Below, piece after piece: positions 16,396 to 24,209 of a DNA stretch of 34,922 bases (positions are counted from its first letter, which is position 1; every line of letters begins with the position of its first letter). The stretch spans positions 1 through 34,922 of the forward strand of contig JAFGRQ010000054.1 of NCBI GenBank assembly GCA_016935155.1. The letters run 5' to 3'. Both the position numbers and the translations under genes were made by a program. The stretch comes from Candidatus Woesearchaeota archaeon (GTDB lineage Archaea; Nanobdellota; Nanobdellia; Woesearchaeales; UBA10107). Under the pieces are notes generated by a model, which saw nothing but the letters and a program-made list of their open reading frames with translations, had not been told where the DNA came from and did no database searches.

Positions 16396-17119
16396 GTCTA
16401 TCAGATATATTTTGAAAAAAACTCTTCAAGCGGTCAAAAGAAAGGGATTTGTCTATGCAATAACTGCGGCGCGAAACAGAATCTACCGAATGATTGCTCC
16501 GTCTTTTATTTTCTTGAGAAAAGGAAGAAAATTTGAATTTGAAAACGAAAAACTTTATTACAATTTAAGCAAGTACGGCATGTGCTGGAATTCTGAACGA
16601 ACCATCGAGATGCCAATCATAATCAAAATTCTTGACAAAATGAATGCAAAACACAGAAACATGCTTGAAATAGGAAATGTTCTCAACAATTATAAAAAAT
16701 ATGGACAAATAGTGGTCGATAAATTTGAAAAAAATAAAGGGGTCATAAACGAAGACATATTGAACTACAAAACAAAAAAGAAATTTGATATAATGGTAAG
16801 CGTTTCTACGCTAGAACACGTTGGATGGGACGAAACCCCATCTAAACCAGAAAATATTCTTCTTGCAGTCAAAAACATAAAGCAAAACATTCTCAAGAAA
16901 GGAGGAATTCTTCTTTTCACAATTCCTATCGGATATAATCCATATATCGATTCTCTTATTGCGAAAAACAAAATAAAACTTGAAAAAGAATGGTACTTCA
17001 AGAAAATTTCCTTGAGCAATAAGTGGAAAGAAACAACAAAAAAATATGCATTTTCAAGAGAATACAACTACCCATATGAATGCGCCAATGCGCTGTTCAT
17101 TGGAATCATGAGGAACTAA
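16388..17119 (+). CDS. Divergent SAM methyltransferase-like protein
   Basis: A 243-aa protein with a class I methyltransferase layout but a degenerate cofactor loop: motif I reads MLEIGNVLNNY where GxGxG is usual. The later strand FDIMVSVSTLEHVGWDE and the region GGILLFTIPIGYNPYID match motifs IV and VI. It may bind SAM weakly, methylate a sugar, or be a non-catalytic relative. It overlaps the GT4 by 8 nt and directly abuts the FkbM gene (TAA then ATG), so it is part of the coupled operon. It is followed by a normal FkbM enzyme, which makes it a possible partner in O-methylation. Confidence 0.6.
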   Translation: MSESIRYILKKTLQAVKRKGFVYAITAARNRIYRMIAPSFIFLRKGRKFEFENEKLYYNLSKYGMCWNSERTIEMPIIIKILDKMNAKHRNMLEIGNVLNNYKKYGQIVVDKFEKNKGVINEDILNYKTKKKFDIMVSVSTLEHVGWDETPSKPENILLAVKNIKQNILKKGGILLFTIPIGYNPYIDSLIAKNKIKLEKEWYFKKISLSNKWKETTKKYAFSREYNYPYECANALFIGIMRN

Positions 17120-17854
17120 ATGAGCATCGTTTCTATGTTCTCAAAAATCATTCCGGAAGGAAAGCTCAAGGATATTTTGAGAATTCCTGTGTACAGAACA
17201 ATGATTTTTTTCAAATTTTCCAAAAAAGAAACAACAATCATGGATGAAAAAGTTAAATTCTGTTCATTTCCTTGGTCAAAGCCAAGCATAGACAAAAAAG
17301 AAATTGCGGGTTATTTTGAAAACTATTTTCCTAGAAAAGGCGACATCATTGTTGATGCTGGCGCTTATGTCGGTCATTTTGCAATAATTGCTGCAAAATT
17401 AGTCGGTGATTCAGGAAAAGTTATTGTTTTTGAACCGGACCCGTTCAATAAAATAGAACTCAAGAAAAACATCAAAGCAAACGGAATAAAAAACATCGTT
17501 TTGATTGAGAAAGGACTTAGCAACAAGGAAGGAAAATTCAACTGGAACATTGGTGGGGTGGAATCTCAGATTGGAAAAGGATTTTTTGAAATTAAAACAA
17601 CAACTCTTGATAAGGCTTTGAAAAACAACAAAAGAATAGATTTAATCAAAATGGATATTGAAGGTGCGGAAATAGATGCACTTGAAGGAGCGAACAGCAC
17701 ACTAAATAAAACAAAACATTGTGCAATTGCTTCATATCATATCGTAAACGGCAAAAAAACATGTTTTGAAGTTGAAAAAATATTGAAAAGACGCAAATTT
17801 CATGTAAAAACAAAAATGGCAGGGCAGTTATTAACATTTGGAGATAGGAAATGA
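17120..17854 (+). CDS. FkbM family O-methyltransferase
   Basis: A 244-aa SAM-dependent methyltransferase. The FkbM signatures are clear: motif I DIIVDAGAYVGHF (75-87), the acidic FEPDP (104-108) that binds the SAM ribose, and DLIKMDIEGAEIDALEGA near residues 174-191. FkbM enzymes O-methylate sugars and polyketides, and in glycan loci they methylate sugar hydroxyls. The ATG follows the upstream TAA with no gap. The 3' end overlaps the next GT4 gene by ATGA. Confidence 0.85.
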   Translation: MSIVSMFSKIIPEGKLKDILRIPVYRTMIFFKFSKKETTIMDEKVKFCSFPWSKPSIDKKEIAGYFENYFPRKGDIIVDAGAYVGHFAIIAAKLVGDSGKVIVFEPDPFNKIELKKNIKANGIKNIVLIEKGLSNKEGKFNWNIGGVESQIGKGFFEIKTTTLDKALKNNKRIDLIKMDIEGAEIDALEGANSTLNKTKHCAIASYHIVNGKKTCFEVEKILKRRKFHVKTKMAGQLLTFGDRK

Positions 17855-18882
17855 CTAAAATGACAAAGAAACAAGCTGAAGTATCAAAAAACAATGTTCA
17901 AGGCATTTCGTTCTTCATAAAGCCACATCCAATTCATGAAGCATGGATGAAAAGCGTGAGTTCCAGGAAAACACTTCCTTACGTTCCAAAATTTTTGTTA
18001 TGGACGAAAAAATTTCCTATTGCCTCGCAATTGATATCGCTTGTTTCAGGAATTTTTAATGCTCCTTTTGCTGGGGTTTTCGTTGTTGAAGGCGTTGGAA
18101 CTGTTCCCTTTGTTTTTTTCAGACCAGGAAAGGTTGTTTGCATAAATTCGGATACTTTTTTCTATAATCTAGAGCACAGTTCGTGGCTTGTCAGAACTTA
18201 CTCTAAACTTCTTCTTAAGAGAATTGATGGATTTATTTCAACATCAAGCATGATGCAAATACAGCAGGCAAAATACGCAAATAAACCTTCGCAGGTCGTT
18301 TATCCTTTCATGGAAAAGCAAAAGCTATTTAAGATGCATCCCAAGTTTGAAAACAACAATATATGCAATATTGCGGGGATGCGTTACACGAAAGGAACCG
18401 ACATTTTAGTTGATGTTTTCAAAAAATACAAACAAATTCATAAAAATGCACAGCTATTCTCTCTTGGATGGGAAGGAGGAGACATCAAAACAGACTGGAA
18501 GAATAAAGTTGAAGAGGCAGGAGGAATCGCACCAGGATTTGTTCCATCTGAAGAATATTACAAAGAATCAAGCATCTATATAAATCCTGCAAGACACGAA
18601 CCATTTGGGGTAAATGTGATTGAAGCAATGGCTGCTGGAATTCCGCCTTTGGTTTCTGAGCACTGCGGTTCATCAGATGTTGTAAAAAAAGTTAGCAAGG
18701 AATTGATTATTCCGTTGAAGAGCGATGAAATTGTCAAAAAAATAGTTTGGCTCAAGTCAAACAAAGAAAGATACCTCAAATTAAGCAAGAGATGCAAGAT
18801 TGAAGCAAAAAAACTTTCAAAAAAAGAAAGTGTAAAAGATTTTAAGATTAAGTTCGCAAATGTTTTGGGGATGATGAAATGA
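17851..18882 (+). CDS. GT4 glycosyltransferase
   Basis: A 343-aa GT-B enzyme. The N-terminal half is variable (GISFFIKPHPIHEAW, GVFVVEGVGTVPFVFF). The C-terminal donor domain is canonical: ICNIAGMRYTKGTDILVDVFKKY, LFSLGWEGG, YKESSIYINPARHEPFGVNVIEAMAAGIPPLVSEHCGSSDVV, containing the EPFGVNVIE form of the EX7E motif. The start overlaps FkbM by ATGA, with GGAGATAGG just before it; a second Met three codons in is an alternative. It probably adds one sugar of the repeating unit or lipid-linked oligosaccharide. Confidence 0.85.
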   Translation: MTKMTKKQAEVSKNNVQGISFFIKPHPIHEAWMKSVSSRKTLPYVPKFLLWTKKFPIASQLISLVSGIFNAPFAGVFVVEGVGTVPFVFFRPGKVVCINSDTFFYNLEHSSWLVRTYSKLLLKRIDGFISTSSMMQIQQAKYANKPSQVVYPFMEKQKLFKMHPKFENNNICNIAGMRYTKGTDILVDVFKKYKQIHKNAQLFSLGWEGGDIKTDWKNKVEEAGGIAPGFVPSEEYYKESSIYINPARHEPFGVNVIEAMAAGIPPLVSEHCGSSDVVKKVSKELIIPLKSDEIVKKIVWLKSNKERYLKLSKRCKIEAKKLSKKESVKDFKIKFANVLGMMK

Positions 18883-19616
18883 ATCTGATTGACAAAATAA
18901 AGTTTGTAATAATTACAAAGATGTACATTGGAAAAACAAAAATTTCTTCTTTGAAAGGAAAGCTTACTAAAAAACTCATAAGCGGATGGAAAAACAAAAG
19001 TGTTGCCGAAAAAACATTGAAAGTTTGCGAATTTGATATGGAGCAGATTAAGAAAGGAAATGCAAACTACAACATAAAAACAAATATTGCATTCATAAAA
19101 GCAACAGGACTTAAAAAATTAAGTCTTCTTGACGTTGGGTGCGGAACCGGAAGATACGCGAAGATTTTTGAGATGCTACTTCCCAGCTACGAAATAGATT
19201 ATACAGGAATTGATTATTCGAAAGAACACATTAAAATTGCCAAGAAAACGTACAAAGTTGGAAATGCTAAATTCAGAGTTGCAAATCAAGAATCTCTTCC
19301 ATTCAAGAATAAATCCTTTGATGTTGCCACTTCATTTAGTGTTCTTCCTTATGCTCCACATTATGAAAAAGCAATTGCAGAACTTAGAAGAGTTGCCAGA
19401 AAATATGTTTTGATAACAAGCATTTCGGTTACAAAAGGAGAGGAGCAGATTCTAAAACAGCAGGCATATGGCGCAGAATGGTCTTGCACATTATTCAGTG
19501 AAAAAAAATTAAAAGAAGTCATTAAAAAAAACAAGCTCAAAATAATCAAAGATGTTACTCTAAAAGATGGCGGAGAAAGAATTGAAAAAAGCTATATGCT
19601 GAAAGTGATGAAATAA
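18879..19616 (+). CDS. Class I SAM-dependent methyltransferase
   Basis: A 245-aa protein. Motif I is LSLLDVGCGTGRYAKIFEML (81-100), then YTGIDYSKEHIKIAKK (motif II), RVANQESLPFKNKSFDVATSFSVLPYAPHYEKAIAELRRV (motifs III-IV). This is the Methyltransf_11/25 pattern. The 70-residue N-terminal extension is basic and of unknown role. It overlaps GT4 by 4 nt and is followed by another GT4 after 1 nt, so a sugar or nascent glycan is the likely acceptor. Confidence 0.82.
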   Translation: MNLIDKIKFVIITKMYIGKTKISSLKGKLTKKLISGWKNKSVAEKTLKVCEFDMEQIKKGNANYNIKTNIAFIKATGLKKLSLLDVGCGTGRYAKIFEMLLPSYEIDYTGIDYSKEHIKIAKKTYKVGNAKFRVANQESLPFKNKSFDVATSFSVLPYAPHYEKAIAELRRVARKYVLITSISVTKGEEQILKQQAYGAEWSCTLFSEKKLKEVIKKNKLKIIKDVTLKDGGERIEKSYMLKVMK

Positions 19617-19617
19617 A

Positions 19618-20748
19618 ATGAAAATAGAATTATTAGTTCAGGGATTTAGAACTTTTGCTCCAGAAGCATCTAACATAACTCTTCAGATTCTTGCAGAAGA
19701 ACTCGTGAAAGAAGGGCACGAAGTTGTCATATTCGGAAATCAAATTCTGAAACAGCCTTTGACTGAGAAAATTTGCGGATACAGAGTAATAAGACAGAAA
19801 TCAGAATATTATGGAAGCAAAATCAAAGGAATCTTGCAATTGCTAAATTATTCGAAATTAATTAAAAGAGAAATAAAAGAATCTGGAAAAGAATTTGATG
19901 TTATTCATAACTTTGGAGCTTCTCCCTTGCTCGCAATCAGAGGAATACGTGCAAAAATGCAATCTAAACACGCAAAACTCATCCAGACGATAAAAGCAAA
20001 TACCAAATATGGATTTTCCTATTTGTTTTCTCCTCTTTTGAATCTGTTTGATGTTGTAACTGTTCCAAATAACATGCTGAAAAGAAAACTTATGAAATTT
20101 GGGCTTTCTGAAAAGAAAATTACTGTTGTTCCTTCCTATATCGACACCAATAAATTCAAACCAATGGACAAGAACAAATTAAAATCAAAATATGGGTTGA
20201 AAAATAAAAAAATTCTGATTTATTACGGCCATATGTCTGAGTTCAAGGGAATTTCTTATTTAATTGATGCGATTGAATTAATTAAAGATGAAGAGTTTAC
20301 TGTGTTGTTTGTAACTGGCTCTGGAGAGAATTACATTGCCCCGTACGAAAAAATAATAAAAGACAAGAAACTCGGAAATAAAATCAAAATAATAAAAACA
20401 CCAGTCAAAAAAACAAAAAACATAGAGGAATATGTTGCAATGGCTGACTTTGTTGTTCTTCCGTATCCTGATTTAACATCTACAGAAGCTCAGCCTTCGT
20501 GCATTCTTGAATCAATGGCTTCAAAAACGCTTGTCATTACGTCTGATTTGCCTGAATTGAGAGAGTTTTTAACAAATAAAGAAGTTATTTTTGCGAAACC
20601 TAGAAATGCTGAAGATTTAGCTGGAAAAATCAAATCTGTGTTGAATGGAAAAATCAAAAAAACAATGATTGAAATAGCTTACAGAAAAGCGAAGCAGTTT
20701 GATTACAGAAAAGTTATTGAGAAATATATTGAAGTGTATAAAAAATGA
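19618..20748 (+). CDS. GT4 glycosyltransferase
   Basis: A 376-aa GT-B enzyme. The N-terminus has IELLVQGFRTFAPEASNITLQILAEEL, an open acceptor domain of GT4 type, followed by DVIHNFGASPLLAIRG. The donor domain includes ILIYYGHMSEFKGISYLIDAI, VLFVTGSGENYI, and MADFVVLPYPDLTSTEAQPSCILESMASKTLVITSDLPELREF; the motif region is EAQPSCILE, an EX7E match. The start is 1 nt after the methyltransferase stop and the end overlaps tagD-like by 4 nt. Donor and acceptor are not identifiable by sequence. Confidence 0.85.
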   Translation: MKIELLVQGFRTFAPEASNITLQILAEELVKEGHEVVIFGNQILKQPLTEKICGYRVIRQKSEYYGSKIKGILQLLNYSKLIKREIKESGKEFDVIHNFGASPLLAIRGIRAKMQSKHAKLIQTIKANTKYGFSYLFSPLLNLFDVVTVPNNMLKRKLMKFGLSEKKITVVPSYIDTNKFKPMDKNKLKSKYGLKNKKILIYYGHMSEFKGISYLIDAIELIKDEEFTVLFVTGSGENYIAPYEKIIKDKKLGNKIKIIKTPVKKTKNIEEYVAMADFVVLPYPDLTSTEAQPSCILESMASKTLVITSDLPELREFLTNKEVIFAKPRNAEDLAGKIKSVLNGKIKKTMIEIAYRKAKQFDYRKVIEKYIEVYKK

Positions 20749-21164
20749 AAAAGGTAATTACATACGGAACATTTGACACATTACATCATGGACACATAAA
20801 TATTCTAAGACGAGCTAAAAAATTAGGAGATTATTTAATTGTTGGCCTTTCAACGAATAAATTTAACAAAATAAAACACAAGAAATCAGTTTATTCCTAT
20901 AAGCAGAGAAAAGCTATTTTGGAAGGTATAAAATATGTAGATTTAGTAATACCTGAAAATAGTTGGAATCAGAAAATAAACGATATCAAAACACATAAAA
21001 TAGATATTTTTGTTATGGGTGGTGACTGGAAAGGAAAATTTGATTTCTTAAAAAAATATTGCAAAGTTGTGATTTTACCAAGAACAAAGGGAATATCGAC
21101 TACATCAATAAAAAATAAATTAAAAAAGAAAAACAGGAAAATACTCAGTGATATTTCCCTTTAA
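20745..21164 (+). CDS. tagD: TagD-like glycerol-3-phosphate cytidylyltransferase
   Basis: A 139-aa nucleotidyltransferase of exactly TagD length. It would make CDP-glycerol from CTP and glycerol 3-phosphate. The strings KVITYGTFDTLHHGHINILRRAKKLGDYLIVGLST, YVDLVIPENSWNQKINDI, DIFVMGGDWKGKFDFL and LPRTKGISTTSIK follow bacterial TagD almost block for block; the HxGH site is H14-H-G-H17. Leu codons are mostly TTA (7 of 12), which may reflect transfer from a bacterium, but the gene is too short to be sure. It is the last gene of the seven-gene operon and overlaps the convergent transporter gene by 20 nt. Other alcohol phosphates are possible substrates. Confidence 0.85.
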   Translation: MKKVITYGTFDTLHHGHINILRRAKKLGDYLIVGLSTNKFNKIKHKKSVYSYKQRKAILEGIKYVDLVIPENSWNQKINDIKTHKIDIFVMGGDWKGKFDFLKKYCKVVILPRTKGISTTSIKNKLKKKNRKILSDISL

Positions 21165-22443
21165 CTTCTCCAATGTTGTATGCCCAAAGCACAGACATTA
21201 CTATTCCTGCTCCGACTGCACCCAATATCCAGAAGTAAAATGCCGCATTCCAGCCGAAAGTATCAACTAACCAGCCAGTTCCAACACCAGTCAATGCTGC
21301 ACCAATGTATCCCCAACCGTCAATAAACCCTGTCGCTGATGCTGCTGCTTTTCTGGAACCGAAATCCATCGGCATTGCAGTAACAATCAAAACATGAGGT
21401 CCATATGTTAGGAAACCTATGCATGCCATTACAAACAAGCTAAGCATCCAGTCACCGTGCGGTACTCGAGGGAATACCCAGCAAGCTATTGCCAGCAAAA
21501 ACAGCATTATTGTTGCAATCGGTGCTTTTCTTTTTGCAAAGAATTTTTCTGCCGCATAAGCTGCGAACAACGCTCCCAGAATTCCTGCTAAAGGAATAAT
21601 TAGCGCTTTATATGCTGCTGTTGAAATCGCTGCTTTCTGCACTTCAAACAAATAAGTCGGAGCCCAGTCCATAAACCCATATCTTATTACATTTAATCCA
21701 CACAAAGCAAGTGCGGCTGCCCATATTCTTTTCTTTGTCAGAACTCTAAGCAAAGTAAATTTGAATCCGAGATGTTCGTCTTTACTTATCTTTCCATTCA
21801 ATGTGATTTTTCCGTTCTTATTTTTCTTTTCATGTTCCTCTACCGGAGAAAATCCTGCTTCTTCGGGAGCATTTTTTCCAAAGATAAGCCAATTCATTCC
21901 TATAACTGCACAAACTATTGCGGGAATAAAAAATGCCCATCTCCATCCGAACATTCCTACAACGAAACCAGATAATGCCCACGATGCTGCACTGCCAAAC
22001 TGGTAAGAAGTACCAAGCATTCCTGCACGTTTTGTCCTCATACTTAGAGGGAACCAATTAGCAACAGTTTTTACGCTTGAGCTCCATCCCATCGATTGGA
22101 AAACACCATTCAGCGCCCAAACCAATATCATTGAACCCAAAAATCCGTTTGTGAATCCAAAAATAAGATTCAAAACTGCGGATGTTAAAATTCCCATCGA
22201 AATCATCGTTCTTCCGCCGAATTTATCGCCTATCTGCCCGTTTATGAATTGTCCGGCAGCGTATGTTGCGAAAAATGCACTTAGAACGACTCCCATCGTT
22301 GTCTTTGATACATCAAATTCTTTCATTATTCCTGGAAGCGCTACAGACATGTTAACTCTGCACAGATAATATGCAGCGTATGATATCCATATCGACCAGA
22401 AAATTTTATTTCTCCAGCACTCTATGTTGCGTCCTTCTTTCAT
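21145..22443 (-). CDS. GlpT/UhpT-type organophosphate:phosphate antiporter (MFS)
   Basis: A 432-aa, 12-TM major facilitator protein of the OPA family. These carriers exchange phosphate for glycerol 3-phosphate or sugar phosphates. R29 in SYAAYYLCRVNMSVALP and R254 in NVIRYGFMDWAPTYL match the two substrate-binding arginines of GlpT. Other family strings are FQSMGWSSSVKTVANWF, TYGPHVLIVTAMPMDFGSRKAAASATGF and GYIGAALTGVGTGWLVDTFGW. A central hydrophilic loop (about 195-225) is charged, as usual. It is the fourth gene of the cytidylyltransferase operon, 28 nt after its neighbour, with GAGGAGAGAGG directly before the ATG. Substrate identity (G3P or another phosphorylated alcohol) is inferred from the neighbours. 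Confidence 0.87.
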   Translation of the reverse strand: MKEGRNIECWRNKIFWSIWISYAAYYLCRVNMSVALPGIMKEFDVSKTTMGVVLSAFFATYAAGQFINGQIGDKFGGRTMISMGILTSAVLNLIFGFTNGFLGSMILVWALNGVFQSMGWSSSVKTVANWFPLSMRTKRAGMLGTSYQFGSAASWALSGFVVGMFGWRWAFFIPAIVCAVIGMNWLIFGKNAPEEAGFSPVEEHEKKNKNGKITLNGKISKDEHLGFKFTLLRVLTKKRIWAAALALCGLNVIRYGFMDWAPTYLFEVQKAAISTAAYKALIIPLAGILGALFAAYAAEKFFAKRKAPIATIMLFLLAIACWVFPRVPHGDWMLSLFVMACIGFLTYGPHVLIVTAMPMDFGSRKAAASATGFIDGWGYIGAALTGVGTGWLVDTFGWNAAFYFWILGAVGAGIVMSVLWAYNIGEVKGKYH

Positions 22444-22471
22444 AACCTCTCTCCTCTTTTTATTTTTTTAA

Positions 22472-22888
22472 TTAATTATTTGATGATTGTTCTCTGTCTT
22501 TGATTTTTTGCTTTATTGATGTACTTGACTGCTCATTGTAGTAAGGAAGCATGACTATTCTTCCGCCGAAATATGTCTCAAGTTCTTTCAAGTACGGATT
22601 TCCTATGTGGCTTGTACTCTCCACATGAATATCCGGCTGAATTGCCTTAAGATTATTTAACGGAGAATATTCATTCTGCGGAACCGCACAGTCGACACAT
22701 TTCAGTGCTTGAATCAATCTCATTCTTTCTTTGAAAGAAATAAGCGGCTTTGGTTTTTTTTCCATGACTGCTTCATCTGTTAATACGCCCACAATCAATT
22801 TGTCTCCCAATTTCTTTGCATTCTCCAAGAAAAGCAAATGTCCTTCGTGAAGAATGTCTCCGCAAACATATGCATACACCGTCTTCAT
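22472..22888 (-). CDS. TagD-family cytidylyltransferase, second type
   Basis: A 138-aa nucleotidyltransferase. The core reads VYAYVCGDILHEGHLLFLENAKKLGDKLIVGVLTD with HxGH at H14-E-G-H17, and the C-terminal STSIKQKI matches the ISTTxI nucleotide motif of cytidylyltransferases. The middle differs from TagD (HVESTSHIGNPYLKELETYFGG in place of MGGDWKGKFDFL), so the acceptor is probably another phosphorylated alcohol such as a choline-, ethanolamine- or phosphonate-like compound. It overlaps the HD gene by 4 nt. An adenylyltransferase of the same fold cannot be excluded. Confidence 0.78.
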   Translation of the reverse strand: MKTVYAYVCGDILHEGHLLFLENAKKLGDKLIVGVLTDEAVMEKKPKPLISFKERMRLIQALKCVDCAVPQNEYSPLNNLKAIQPDIHVESTSHIGNPYLKELETYFGGRIVMLPYYNEQSSTSIKQKIKDREQSSNN

Positions 22889-23559
22889 TTTAACAAATAA
22901 CCTCCATTACATACTCCTTGTTTTAATGCGAGTTCTACATCGTTCTTGTATTTTAACAAACGAGTTTCAGCAGTTTCCAGTGCTTTCAATCTCATATTTC
23001 CTGTTTCTTTGTCTCTTTTTTTGATGTCTGCTACTCTTTCTTCGAAACTGATAATTTTACCACCATTGTTAGTCAAATCTGCATAAATGATTACCAGCTC
23101 ATTCCATGATTTTGGAAGCAAAAGATTTACATCTGTACCTTCCAATCCCTTTTTCCAAACATCATATTCTGGCATTTCGAATTGCTCCTTGACTATGAAG
23201 TGGGGCCTTAAATACTGAGCCATCCTGTTTGCCTGTTCTTGCGAATCTGTTATCCCCAAAGCGACTGCATTTTGTTCAAACCAATTTGCTCCGTAAATTT
23301 CGTGGAATGCATGATCTTTTTTATCTTTAGCAAAACATCTTCCAACATCATGGAAATATCCTGCAATTTCCAGCTCATTTTGAAAATTTTCTCCTTTGCC
23401 ATCCATCCGTGTGCTTAATACTTGTGCAATATCCTTCGCTCTGTTTCCTGTCGCAACAAAATGTTCAAGAGCTCTGGCTATCATTCCAAAATTTCCTGAA
23501 TTCTCACGAACAACATTTTCCAAAACCTTAACTGCTTCTTCCGGACGTGTTAGTGCCAT
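22885..23559 (-). CDS. HD-domain putative phosphohydrolase
   Basis: A 224-aa protein with an HD metal-dependent phosphohydrolase layout: a first His in ALEHFVATG (H33), the HD pair in AGYFHDVGRCF (H70/D71), further His in DHAFHEIYG (H83, H86) and RPHFIV (H120), and a late Asp in IYADLTNNGG (D161). HD proteins hydrolyse nucleotides or phosphate esters, and some are oxygenases. Here it sits between two cytidylyltransferases in a coupled operon, so a phosphorylated alcohol or CDP-alcohol is a reasonable target; this is inference. The start is MALTRPEEAV at 23559, 1 nt after the preceding TAA and behind GGAGAAAGGT; the track start at 23628 would overlap the upstream gene by 68 nt. Confidence 0.75.
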   Translation of the reverse strand: MALTRPEEAVKVLENVVRENSGNFGMIARALEHFVATGNRAKDIAQVLSTRMDGKGENFQNELEIAGYFHDVGRCFAKDKKDHAFHEIYGANWFEQNAVALGITDSQEQANRMAQYLRPHFIVKEQFEMPEYDVWKKGLEGTDVNLLLPKSWNELVIIYADLTNNGGKIISFEERVADIKKRDKETGNMRLKALETAETRLLKYKNDVELALKQGVCNGGYLLK

Positions 23560-23560
23560 T

Positions 23561-24103
23561 TTAATTACCTTTCTCCCCATATTGTTTGGAAATCTTTTTG
23601 AATATTTTCTCTGTTGATAATTTTTCATAAAATTCTGGCTGCACTATTTTGCCGCCTATTTTCTTGATAAAGCTGCTTCCTGGAACCTTCTTCCAGTTTG
23701 AACCGAAAACTAAAACAATTTTCGCATTTTTGAATTGATTGTGAATTTTTTTCAAATTTTCAGTTGGGTCCAAATTATCCTGAGTCATAACCATGTCAAC
23801 GCAGTTAAGTGAAGAAACAATTGCTTCTCTCTCTTTCAAATCTGCTATTGGTTCAAATTTGTACGCAGAGACAGCATCGTTTGTAAGAACTCCGCAAATA
23901 TGGAGATCTCCCAATTTATTCGCTGTCTGCAGCAATCTAAGATGACCGTAGTGAAACAAATCAGCCGTTACGACAGAATAAACAATCGTATTAACTTTTT
24001 CTTTAACTATATTTACAATATCTCCTTCTTTAATTCCGGAATCCTTGGGAATTGTAACGCACAACTGCCCGTTAGATTTGTTTGCCCAAACAGGTTTCTT
24101 CAT
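23561..24103 (-). CDS. AbrB-like domain fused to cytidylyltransferase
   Basis: A 180-aa two-domain protein. Residues 1-33 (MKKPVWANKSNGQLCVTIPKDSGIKEGDIVNI) match the SpoVT/AbrB swapped-hairpin pattern found in archaeal DNA-binding and antitoxin-like proteins. From about residue 39 it is a TagD-family nucleotidyltransferase (TIVYSVVTADLFHYGHLRLLQTANKLGDLHICGVLTND) with HxGH at H51-Y-G-H54. The usual RTxGISTT tail is replaced by PEFYEKLSTEKIFKKI. The start at 24103 is preferred over 24130 because the TATA box at 24140-24148 predicts a transcript beginning near 24118. It is the first gene of the four-gene operon. The fusion could allow self-regulation by binding DNA, or the small domain could serve dimerisation. 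Confidence 0.75.
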   Translation of the reverse strand: MKKPVWANKSNGQLCVTIPKDSGIKEGDIVNIVKEKVNTIVYSVVTADLFHYGHLRLLQTANKLGDLHICGVLTNDAVSAYKFEPIADLKEREAIVSSLNCVDMVMTQDNLDPTENLKKIHNQFKNAKIVLVFGSNWKKVPGSSFIKKIGGKIVQPEFYEKLSTEKIFKKISKQYGEKGN

Positions 24104-24119
24104 ATTACTGGTACCCCAC

Positions 24120-24134
24120 ACTAGTACCACTAGT
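24120..24134. promoter_or_regulatory. ACTAGT dyad, candidate operator
   Basis: ACTAGT-ACC-ACTAGT is a perfect inverted and direct repeat. It lies between the minus-strand TATA box (24140-24148) and the predicted transcription start near 24118, where a bound protein would block RNA polymerase. The first gene product carries an AbrB-like domain and is a natural candidate for binding here; this is inference. Confidence 0.4.
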
Positions 24135-24139
24135 ACTTG

Positions 24140-24148
24140 TTTATAAAG
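24140..24148 (-). promoter_or_regulatory. TATA box for the cytidylyltransferase operon
   Basis: TTTATAAAG (minus: CTTTATAAA) is centred 41 nt before ATG 24103 and predicts a 15-nt leader. The upstream Met at 24130 would not be on this transcript. Confidence 0.5.
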
Positions 24149-24153
24149 ATTAT

Positions 24154-24185
24154 CCTTTCAGTATATAAACAGAAAGGTTTAAAAT
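24154..24185 (+). promoter_or_regulatory. Promoter of the sulfatase-fold gene with flanking dyad
   Basis: TTTAAAAT (24178-24185) is centred 28 nt before ATG 24210, giving a leaderless start. Upstream, CCTTTC (24154-24159) and GAAAGG (24172-24177) form a 6-bp dyad around TATATAAA, which may be a second TATA box. The dyad could be a regulatory site or chance. Confidence 0.4.
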
Positions 24186-24209
24186 AAGCCGTAATTCACG
24201 AAAAATAAC

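Noticed and set aside
24104-24130. Upstream Met start for the AbrB-cytidylyltransferase
   Set aside because: It would lie upstream of the transcript start predicted from the TATA box at 24140-24148 and overlaps the dyad.
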